DNA of 60,924 nt from Phycisphaeraceae bacterium (GTDB taxonomy: Bacteria > Planctomycetota > Phycisphaerae > Phycisphaerales > UBA1924), in assembly GCA_019636625.1 (NCBI GenBank), contig JAHBXE010000021.1, forward strand, positions 1 through 60,924, in the 5' to 3' direction. Position 1 is the stretch's first letter, and every line of letters starts with the position of its first letter. Under the pieces are notes generated by a model. That model saw only the letters and a list, made by a program, of their open reading frames with translations, made no database searches and was not told the origin of the DNA. Positions 9,256 to 15,585 of the stretch are shown piece after piece. Made by a program: the position numbers and the translations under genes.

Positions 9256-10173
9256 TCAAGGTTGGCGTCGCCGGCGGCTCACAAACGCCGCGGCGATGAG
9301 AATGCTGAGGCTACTCGGACTAGGGATGATGGCCAGTCGAAATGATGGTCCGGTCGCGGCGAAGCCGAAAACTCCCGGAACCACCCCGGGGCTAGAACTC
9401 GTCGAAGCGAGAGTGCCGTCTGTCCGAAGCGCGAGAAGTGAGGTGCCGTTGGTAGCATCGATTGCTCGGATCGTCCCGGAGAGCAGTGCCGGATTCCCGA
9501 ACGTCGAGCCCCAAAGGGCCACGGTTCCATCGGCCCGCAGAGCGGCACCGAACCTCGCGCCCGCCGCGACAGCGACGAACTGACCCGTCGGGACATCCAG
9601 GATTCCTGTGATCGGATCCCCGTCCCAGACGGCGAGTGTGCCATCGGCCCGAAGGGCAAGGCCGAAGTTCTCGCCGGTCGCGATGTCGATGAACTGCCCG
9701 GAAGGCGGGGGCTCAAGGGGTCCCGCCGCGCCCCACTCCACCAGCGTGCCGTCGGTCCTCAGGCCGGTGGCGCGGTGCGCGGACGCGTCGACCTTGAGGA
9801 AGGTGCCGGACGGTGGGGTCGTCAGGCCCCAGGTGGAATCACCCCAGGCCGCGAGCGTGCCGTCGGTTCGGATGCCGACGGCGTATTCCTGCCCGGCGGA
9901 GACGTGGAGGAACGTGCCGGAGGGAACGTTGAGTTGTCCCGCAAAGTTGTACCCCCAGGCCGTCAACGTGCGGTCCTCGCGGATGCCGACGCCGAAGTTC
10001 GCCCCGGCATCCGCGGCCAAGTAGTTCCCCGCCGGCGCATTGAGGAGCAGAGGGTCCGATGTACCCCAGATAACCAGTTCGCCCGACTGAGCCTTGAGCG
10101 ATGGACCGATCGCGGCCATGGCGCCCAAGCCGACACATCGCCAAGCGCGTGATTGAAGAAGGCGAGCGGCCAT
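9256..10173 (-). CDS. RCC1-repeat protein with PEP-CTERM-like C-terminus (copy 1)
   Basis: 305 aa. The second Met is chosen because AGGAGG lies 5 nt before it; the upstream in-frame ATG would place that Shine-Dalgarno inside the gene. The signal peptide runs to about '...GPSLKAQ'. There are six blades of the form 'GIRTDGTLAAWG' with 'NVPSGTF' turns, typical of RCC1/BNR-like propellers. The C-terminus is 'IPSPSSLSILIAAAFVSRRRR', a PEP-CTERM-like sorting tail. It pairs with the dockerin-bearing RCC1 gene downstream, and its leader is the duplicated 390-bp segment. Confidence 0.85.
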   Translation of the reverse strand: MAARLLQSRAWRCVGLGAMAAIGPSLKAQSGELVIWGTSDPLLLNAPAGNYLAADAGANFGVGIREDRTLTAWGYNFAGQLNVPSGTFLHVSAGQEYAVGIRTDGTLAAWGDSTWGLTTPPSGTFLKVDASAHRATGLRTDGTLVEWGAAGPLEPPPSGQFIDIATGENFGLALRADGTLAVWDGDPITGILDVPTGQFVAVAAGARFGAALRADGTVALWGSTFGNPALLSGTIRAIDATNGTSLLALRTDGTLASTSSSPGVVPGVFGFAATGPSFRLAIIPSPSSLSILIAAAFVSRRRRQP

Positions 10174-10192
10174 GGAGCCTCCTGAACGCATG

Positions 10193-10224
10193 GGACGCCC
10201 CTCTGGACGCCCCTCTGGACGCCC
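10193..10224. repeat. Triple 12-bp direct repeat in RCC1 leader (copy 1)
   Basis: Three copies of GGACGCCC separated by CTCT (period 12) lie 20-50 nt upstream of the RCC1 start at 10173. The same array is at 12959-12990. The phased spacing next to the ribosome-binding site suggests a protein-binding or translational control element, though simple tandem expansion is possible. Confidence 0.6.
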
Positions 10225-10233
10225 GATCAGTGC

Positions 10234-10261
10234 AATCTACCTCGGCTTTGCAAGGATGCAA
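10234..10261 (-). promoter_or_regulatory. Candidate sigma-70-like promoter (copy 1)
   Basis: On the minus strand TTGCAT and TAGATT are separated by 16 nt, with the -10 box about 60 nt upstream of the RCC1 start at 10173. Both boxes and the spacing are kept in the second copy at 13000-13027. Inferred from sequence only. Confidence 0.4.
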
Positions 10262-10420
10262 GTGGAACCCGGGAAATCAGGTTGCAAATTCATCGTTTCT
10301 CACTCAGCCATGTGGACTTTCGCGCATTCTCGTGCGATCGGGCCCCTTCCGACCCATGGGGGCGGCGCTTGGCACTCCGACTCATCCGTGAAACAGTTGC
10401 CCCTCCCCTGCTGCCCGGTC

Positions 10421-10563
10421 CTACCGCCCGTCGTAGAGGCGCTCGGCCAGCCACGGGGAAAGGGCGGGGATCGCGCGGATCTTGTCCGCCGTGGCGTCGA
10501 TGTTGTAGGGGACGCGGATGAACTCCGCCCGGTCGGGGTGGAGGATCACGTAGCAGGCGCGGG
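10421..10563 (-). pseudogene. 3' fragment of the metallophosphoesterase gene
   Basis: The last 47 codons plus stop of the gene at 13189-14064 are repeated here almost unchanged (ending ...ERLYDGR) with no upstream part and no start. It is a duplication scar rather than a functional gene. Confidence 0.85.
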
Positions 10564-10593
10564 CGCATCGATGCTCCATGTCGATGCGCCCGC
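10559..10593 (-). terminator. Hairpin downstream of RCC1-dockerin gene
   Basis: A perfect 13-bp stem (GCGGGCGCATCGA / TCGATGCGCCCGC) with a 9-nt loop lies about 50 nt after the stop of the gene at 10641-11921. There is no T-tract, so it may act as a Rho-type or stability hairpin. It sits exactly at the breakpoint of the duplicated segment. Confidence 0.5.
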
Positions 10594-10640
10594 GAATCTC
10601 TGAACGAGAAGCTATGTCGGACGCTCACGTTGCGACCACC

Positions 10641-11921
10641 CTACATCCCGCAACCGTTCGCGAACTTGTTGGCGAAGCTTTGGTAGTCGTTGGCTGTCAA
10701 GCCGCCGACGCCATCGCAATCCGCGTATGGATCATTCGCGGCGAAGGCGTTGGCGAAGCAGATGAAGTCGTTGGACGACAGCATCGGAGGCGACGTGCTG
10801 CCGTCGCAGTTGGCGTAGCACGAGCCGCCCTGCGTGATGGCGACCGTGAAGTGCGACGACTCGCCAAGGCCGACGGACGCGAAGTTGTTCCCCGAGGGAG
10901 GCGGATCGGCCATGCATCCATTCCAGCTCCACTTGTGGACCTGGTTGTAGACGCTGATCGCGACGCTGTGCGCGTAGCCGCCCATGACGGACTTGAAGCG
11001 GCCGGGGGGCGCTTGCAGGTGATTGTATGGATCAAACCCCGCATCCGTGAAAGGCTCGAGAAGCCCATCATCGCCGGGATAGGCAGCGCTCGCGGCTCGG
11101 ATGGCGATGCCGTGGCGGTGCCCGAGCGCCACGAACTTGTACCGACGGTCCGGATTGCTTGGAGCCGCGGAAACCAACCGGCCATTGATCAAGTCGTCGT
11201 TCCCCCAGACGATCAGGCGACCGTCTACGCTGGGATCGTCCGGATAGTGCAGGATGCCAGCGCTGTTGTACGCGCCCGCCTCGACGAACTTGAACTTGAG
11301 TTGGTAGACGGGCATCTGGTTGTAGGGTGCCGGCAAGTTGAATCGGGCATGCGCGGGTTGGGTATGCGGGCACGTCTGACCGACCGGGAACCCACCCCAG
11401 ACATACAGCGTATCTTCCGTGGCCCCGTTCTCCGCTTCCTTGATGATTCCGATCGCATGGTACTCGCCGACGGAGATGGACTTGAACGTGTAGCCCGTGT
11501 CGGGGAAGTCGGTGCGCTGGCCCAGAGAAGTGTCACCGACGTGGACAGGAACACCGAAACCGCCGGGGCTTGACCGCAACGCCACGTAGAACTGCTCGCC
11601 CGCTCCGACATGAGAGAAGGTGCCGCCGGGTGTGGGCCCGGGAATGTGCGGATTGCACCCCCACGCGTGCAGAAAGCCGTCCGCATCGATGCCGACGGCG
11701 AACCTGTCCCCGCTCGCGACGATGGAGAACTGGTAGTTCGGAACGGGCACGGCGCGCATGTCGCAGGGCGCGACGCATGAGCCTCCCCAGTTGCCGCCCA
11801 TGACCACAACATTCGGCGTTTGCCCGGCGGCGCTCCCGCACAGGACACCAAGGGCCAGCGCTGAACGGAGGGAACTGCCGGGTCGGCGCGTACCGATACC
11901 TCCACGATGCGTGCGATGCAT
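10641..11921 (-). CDS. RCC1-repeat secreted protein with GC-type dockerin (copy 2)
   Basis: 426 aa. The start at 11921 has AAAGGAG upstream and a signal peptide (to '...VLCGSAAGQ'). The propeller repeats include 'FLHAWGCN', 'LYVWGGF', 'LIVWGND' and 'QVHKWSWNG'. The C-terminus carries two dockerin repeats (NCDGSTSPPMLSSNDFICFAN; DCDGVGGLTANDYQSFANKFANGC). It is the downstream member of the second RCC1 pair, partner to 11991-12935. It is related to 7671-9188 and 48651-49844 in layout but clearly diverged in sequence. Extracellular, surface-attached by inference. Confidence 0.85.
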   Translation of the reverse strand: MHRTHRGGIGTRRPGSSLRSALALGVLCGSAAGQTPNVVVMGGNWGGSCVAPCDMRAVPVPNYQFSIVASGDRFAVGIDADGFLHAWGCNPHIPGPTPGGTFSHVGAGEQFYVALRSSPGGFGVPVHVGDTSLGQRTDFPDTGYTFKSISVGEYHAIGIIKEAENGATEDTLYVWGGFPVGQTCPHTQPAHARFNLPAPYNQMPVYQLKFKFVEAGAYNSAGILHYPDDPSVDGRLIVWGNDDLINGRLVSAAPSNPDRRYKFVALGHRHGIAIRAASAAYPGDDGLLEPFTDAGFDPYNHLQAPPGRFKSVMGGYAHSVAISVYNQVHKWSWNGCMADPPPSGNNFASVGLGESSHFTVAITQGGSCYANCDGSTSPPMLSSNDFICFANAFAANDPYADCDGVGGLTANDYQSFANKFANGCGM

Positions 11922-11990
11922 ACTTCGTTCTCCTTTGCCGATCTGAATAATGAACACGAATCTCGCGCTTTCAGACGCGAGGAAACAGAC

Positions 11991-12935
11991 TCATGAACGA
12001 CCGCCGCGATGCGGAGCTCGCCGCCTCATCAGGAACGCCGGAAGGACCATGCACCACATCACACCGGGCGTTGGAACAATGGCAAGGCCGAATCCCGCGC
12101 CCGCGGCGACGTCAAGAAAGGAACCGGGTGGCACGTTCAGTTCGCCGTTGGGACCGTTGAAGCCCCACGCCGCGAGGCTCCCGTTGGCCCGAACGGCGAT
12201 GGCAAAGTCGCCCAGACCTGCGACCACTCTCACAAAGTCATTGCCGGGCGGTGGCGGCGGCATCGGAATGAAGCCCCCTTGAATGCCGCCCCACGATCGG
12301 AGCGTGCCCTCCGACGTCACGGCCGCGCCGAAGGAGTCTCCTGCTGCCACAGAAGTGAACGTTCCCGACGGCACGTTCGTCTGCCCCCACTGGTTGTCGC
12401 CCCAGCCAACCAAGGTCCCGTCCGGCCGGAGGCCAAGGCTGAAGTTGGTGCCACCGCGGACCTCGCGGAACGTGCCCCCGGGATGCGTGCCGAGACCTTC
12501 TCCCCACATGACAAGCGTCCCATCGGGGCGAAGCGCGAGGCCGTGCCTATTGGCGGCAGCGACATGGACAAATGTACCGGAGGGCGCTCCAGAAACTTGC
12601 CCATTGTCGTTTCGACCCCATGCGGCCAGTGTGCCGTCGGTACGCAGGGCGAGGCCCCAAGCACTGCCCGCGCTTACCTGCTGAAACGTGCCCAAAGGAA
12701 CGTTCAACTGCCCCGATGTACCAATGCCCCACGCGGCGAGGGTGCCGTCGTCTCGGATACCCATTCCGAGGGCGGGGCTTGCCGAAACTCGCATGAAGTT
12801 GCCGGGAGGAGGCGTCGCCTGTCCGAAGTTATTGGTTCCCCAGCCGAGAACGGGCCCGGACTGGCCTAGCGCCGGCGCCATCGCAACACTCGCCGCGAGG
12901 CACGCGATCTTGACACGGATTTGTCGGGGATGCAT
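11991..12935 (-). CDS. RCC1-repeat protein with PEP-CTERM-like C-terminus (copy 2)
   Basis: 314 aa. The start at 12935 follows AGGAGG in the duplicated leader, and a signal peptide ends near 'APALGQ'. There are six RCC1-like blades ('GIRDDGTLAAWG', 'ALRTDGTLAAWG', 'GLRPDGTLVGWG' and others). The C-terminus is 'VPTPGVMWCMVLPAFLMRRR', a PEP-CTERM-like anchor or sorting tail. The gene sits between the phosphoesterase gene and the dockerin partner, all on the minus strand. The protein is clearly related to 9256-10173, but the two coding sequences have diverged far more than their shared leaders. Confidence 0.85.
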   Translation of the reverse strand: MHPRQIRVKIACLAASVAMAPALGQSGPVLGWGTNNFGQATPPPGNFMRVSASPALGMGIRDDGTLAAWGIGTSGQLNVPLGTFQQVSAGSAWGLALRTDGTLAAWGRNDNGQVSGAPSGTFVHVAAANRHGLALRPDGTLVMWGEGLGTHPGGTFREVRGGTNFSLGLRPDGTLVGWGDNQWGQTNVPSGTFTSVAAGDSFGAAVTSEGTLRSWGGIQGGFIPMPPPPPGNDFVRVVAGLGDFAIAVRANGSLAAWGFNGPNGELNVPPGSFLDVAAGAGFGLAIVPTPGVMWCMVLPAFLMRRRAPHRGGRS

Positions 12936-12939
12936 CGAC

Positions 12940-13331
12940 GGAGCCTCCTGAACGCACGGGACGCCCCTCTGGACGCCCCTCTGGACGCCCGACCAGTGCA
13001 ATCTACCTTGGCTTTGCAAGGATGCAAGTGGAACCCGAGAAATCAGGTTGCAAATTCATCGTTTCTCACTCAGCCATGTGGACTTTCGCGCATTCTCGTG
13101 CGATCGGGCCCCTTCCGACGCATGGGGGCGGCGCTTGGCACTCCGACTCAACCGTGAAACAGGTTTGCCCCTCCCTTGCCGCCCGGTCCTACCGCCCGTC
13201 GTAGAGGCGCTCGGCCAGCCACGGGGAAAGGGCGGGGATCGCGCGGATCTTGTCCGCCGTGGCGTCGATGTTGTAGGGGACGCGGATGAACTCCGCCCGG
13301 TCGGGGTGGAGGATCACGTAGCAGGCGCGGG
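12940..13331. repeat. 392-bp near-identical duplication, copy 2
   Basis: This is the parental-looking copy: it is continuous with the intact phosphoesterase gene (stop at 13189) and runs to the ribosome-binding site of the RCC1 gene at 12935. It differs from 10174-10563 at about ten positions. Confidence 0.9.
13000..13027 (-). promoter_or_regulatory. Candidate sigma-70-like promoter (copy 2)
   Basis: TTGCAT - 16 nt - TAGATT on the minus strand, the same as in the other copy, about 65 nt upstream of the RCC1 start at 12935. Confidence 0.4.
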
Positions 13332-14064
13332 GGTCCATGTCGCGGGGCTGGCCGACGGAGCCGACGTTGATCACGGCCTTCTCCCCTTCCATGAACTTGT
13401 AGGATGAATCGCCCAGTTCGCTGGGGGGGTAGAAGTCGGGCTCATCGGTGAACACGCCGGGCACGTGCGTGTGGCCGACGATGCAGAGTTTGTCCACGCG
13501 CTCGAAGACGGACTCGAGTTTGTCCGGCGCGTTGATCGCATCGTCGGGGAAGATGTACTCGTTGATCGGCCGGCGGGGCGAGCCGTGCACGGCGAGGATC
13601 GGGTGCTGGCCGTCCGGCGGGGTTTCGACGATGCGGACCCGCAGGCGGCCGAGGAAGTCGTACCGCTCGGCCAGCAACTTCTCATCGGGCTCCTTGGCGA
13701 ACTGCTCGCGCGTCCAGAACGCCGCGGACTCGGCCCCCGGGTTGAAGTTGGTCGGCTCGTAGAGCACGCCGAAGTCGTGGTTGCCCATGAGCGACCACTG
13801 GCACTTCTGACGGACCATGTCGACGCAGGCCAGGGGCTCGGGCCCGTAGCCGACGATGTCCCCCAGGCAGATGATCCGCGTGACGCCGCGGCGTTCGATA
13901 TCCGCGAGCACGGTGCGGAGTGCTTCGGCGTTTCCGTGGATGTCGCTGATGACGGCGGTCGGCAAGGGGTGGCTCTCGCGGGGAAGGCGGGGGAAGGGCG
14001 GGAGTTTAGGGCGGAAACCGCTCCCGTGCCGGGGGATCGGGCCCGCGGGCGCTGGGAGGTTCAC
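13189..14064 (-). CDS. Metallophosphoesterase (YfcE/calcineurin-like)
   Basis: Up to 291 aa. It has all the signature metal-binding motifs of calcineurin-like phosphoesterases in order: SDIHGN, GDIVGYGP, GNHD, VHGSP and GHTHVP. It is a cytoplasmic phosphatase or phosphodiesterase whose substrate cannot be told from sequence. The start is uncertain. The ATG at 14064 adds about 33 Pro/Arg-rich residues that look non-coding, whereas a TTG at 13965 begins right at the conserved fold (LPTAVISDIHGN). It is divergent from rnpA. Its last 47 codons are duplicated at 10421-10563. Confidence 0.85.
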   Translation of the reverse strand: MNLPAPAGPIPRHGSGFRPKLPPFPRLPRESHPLPTAVISDIHGNAEALRTVLADIERRGVTRIICLGDIVGYGPEPLACVDMVRQKCQWSLMGNHDFGVLYEPTNFNPGAESAAFWTREQFAKEPDEKLLAERYDFLGRLRVRIVETPPDGQHPILAVHGSPRRPINEYIFPDDAINAPDKLESVFERVDKLCIVGHTHVPGVFTDEPDFYPPSELGDSSYKFMEGEKAVINVGSVGQPRDMDPRACYVILHPDRAEFIRVPYNIDATADKIRAIPALSPWLAERLYDGR

Positions 14065-14087
14065 CCTACGATTCGGTTGTGCCGGGG

Positions 14088-14465
14088 ATGCGTTTCAAGT
14101 TCCGCCCGCGCCAGCGGCTGACGCACGCGAAGGAGTTCGCGGCGGTGTACGCGGGCAAGGTCTCGCGGACGGCGGGGCCGCTGACGGTGCACGCGGTTCC
14201 CGGCCCGGAGCCGCTGTGCCGGCTGGGGCTTTCGGTGGGGCGGCGGGCGGGAACGGCGGTGGAGCGGAACGGGCTGAAGCGGCGGATCCGCGAGGCGTTC
14301 CGCCATATTCAGCACGATCTGCCCTCGGGGGCGGGGAAGGGGCTGGACCTGATCGTCGTCGTGCGTCAGCATGAGCCGTGGGAGGCGGAGCGGTACCGCC
14401 GGACGCTGCGGGAACTGATCCTGAAGGCCGCGGCGGACTGGGAGCGGAAGCGGGGCGGACCGTGA
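14088..14465 (+). CDS. rnpA: Ribonuclease P protein component
   Basis: 125 aa. It is the protein subunit of RNase P, which matures tRNA 5' ends. It has the family start '[13 protein letters not shown]' and the basic RNR-type signature '[23 protein letters not shown]' split as [11 protein letters not shown] / LKRRIREAF. The ATG at 14088 is used; a GTG nine bases earlier is possible. rpmH is not upstream as in most bacteria. The end overlaps yidD by 4 nt (GTGA), so the two are translationally coupled. Confidence 0.93.
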   Translation: MRFKFRPRQRLTHAKEFAAVYAGKVSRTAGPLTVHAVPGPEPLCRLGLSVGRRAGTAVERNGLKRRIREAFRHIQHDLPSGAGKGLDLIVVVRQHEPWEAERYRRTLRELILKAAADWERKRGGP

Positions 14466-14821
14466 GGCCGGTGCGCCGAAACGCGGCGGCGGGGCGGGAA
14501 CCCCGGGCGGTGCTGGCGGCGCCGTTCATCGTGCTGATCCGGCTGTACCAGGCGCTGCTGGGGCCGTTCCTGGGAGGGCATTGCCGGTTTCATCCGACGT
14601 GCAGCGAGTACGCGATCGAGGCGTACCGGATCCACGGCCCTGTGCGGGGGACGATCCTGACCGCCAAGCGGCTGATCCGGTGCCACCCGTTGTGCCGCGG
14701 GGGGTTTGATCCGGTGCCGGAAGCGCGCGATGGCGACGGGAAGGCCGCGGCACCGGGGGGCGCAAGGGCCGGGTCTTCACCCGGGAGTGCCGATTCGCCT
14801 CGGGGTGAGTGTGCCCACTAA
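14462..14821 (+). CDS. yidD: Membrane protein insertion efficiency factor YidD
   Basis: 119 aa. It has the conserved core '[31 protein letters not shown]', seen as [18 protein letters not shown] and [14 protein letters not shown]. The GTG at 14462 overlaps the rnpA stop and is the natural start. YidD assists insertion of inner-membrane proteins and usually sits between rnpA and yidC. Here yidC does not follow; a TetR gene does, 9 nt later. The C-terminal 30 residues beyond DPVP are low complexity. Confidence 0.92.
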   Translation: MRPVRRNAAAGREPRAVLAAPFIVLIRLYQALLGPFLGGHCRFHPTCSEYAIEAYRIHGPVRGTILTAKRLIRCHPLCRGGFDPVPEARDGDGKAAAPGGARAGSSPGSADSPRGECAH

Positions 14822-14830
14822 CATAGCGGC

Positions 14831-15448
14831 GTGAGCCGACTTCCCGCCCCCAAACGCCGCGAGCAACTGCTGGACTGCGCGGCCGAACTGTTCGCGAAGA
14901 ACGGGTACGCCCGCGCGACGACGGCGCAGCTGGCCAAGGCGGCGGGGGTGACCGAGCCGATCATCTACCGGCACTTTGATTCCAAGCGGGACCTGTTCGT
15001 GGCGCTGATCGAGCGGACGGGGCGGGAGACGATCCAGGCGTGGGAGAAGCACCTGTCCGATGCGGACGACTCGGCGGAGCGGCTTCGCCGGCTGATCGGG
15101 GACAACCCGATGGTGAGCGAACGGGGGCGGAACGCGTACCGCGTGATCCTTCAGGCGATCAGCGAGACGGAAGACCCGGTCATCCATGATGCGCTGCGGA
15201 ACCACATCAAGAGCCTGCACGCGTTCCTGGTGGAGGAGCTGGAGGTGGCGCAGAAGGACCACAAGGTCACCAGCCGCTTCTCGGCGGAGATCATCGCGTG
15301 GCTGCTCATCCACAACGGGCTGGGTTATGGCGTGCTGACGGCGATGGGCATCGCCAACCAGGGCGTGGATCAGAACGGGGTTCACATCAAGGATGTGATC
15401 GCGCGGCTGCTGGTGGGGAGGGACCGGAGTGAGAGCAAGGGGGAGTAG
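14831..15448 (+). CDS. TetR/AcrR family transcriptional regulator
   Basis: 205 aa with a GTG start. The N-terminal helix-turn-helix is typical of TetR: 'REQLLDCAAELFAKNGYARATTAQLAKAAGVTEPIIYRHFDSKRDLF', seen here as AAELFAKNGY, AQLAKAAGV and IIYRHFDSKRDLF (about residues 10-57). The C-terminal all-helical ligand domain is not diagnostic. It is a DNA-binding repressor or activator, target unknown. It follows yidD closely but no obvious effector operon is adjacent. The convergent multicopper oxidase gene is the nearest non-housekeeping neighbour, though its promoter lies at the far end. Confidence 0.9.
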   Translation: MSRLPAPKRREQLLDCAAELFAKNGYARATTAQLAKAAGVTEPIIYRHFDSKRDLFVALIERTGRETIQAWEKHLSDADDSAERLRRLIGDNPMVSERGRNAYRVILQAISETEDPVIHDALRNHIKSLHAFLVEELEVAQKDHKVTSRFSAEIIAWLLIHNGLGYGVLTAMGIANQGVDQNGVHIKDVIARLLVGRDRSESKGE

Positions 15449-15450
15449 GG

Positions 15451-15518
15451 CAGCGAGACAGCGAGACAGCGAGACAGCGAGACAGCGAGACAGCGAGACA
15501 GCGAGACAGCGAGACAGC
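15451..15518. repeat. 8-bp microsatellite, 8.5 copies of CAGCGAGA
   Basis: A perfect tandem array of period 8 lies 2 nt after the tetR stop and 67 nt before the end of the convergent multicopper oxidase gene. It is outside both coding regions. Copy number is likely to vary by slippage. Confidence 0.95.
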
Positions 15519-15585
15519 ATGATAGAGGCGCGCGCACTGATGCCGGGGGGCGGAGAGGGGGCGGCGCTGATTTCTTGGCGTACGT

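Larger units (their letters stand above)
10174..10563. repeat. 390-bp near-identical duplication, copy 1 (leader plus phosphoesterase 3' end)
   Basis: Matches 12940-13331 with only about ten differences and a 2-nt indel. In minus-strand sense it holds the last 47 codons of the phosphoesterase gene, an intergenic stretch with a promoter-like sequence, triple GGGCGTCC repeats and the AGGAGG ribosome-binding site of the RCC1 gene. Similarity stops close to the RCC1 start codon on one side and inside the phosphoesterase sequence on the other. Confidence 0.9.

Noticed and set aside
15451..15518. Possible CRISPR array
   Set aside because: The unit is only 8 bp with no spacers. It is a microsatellite.
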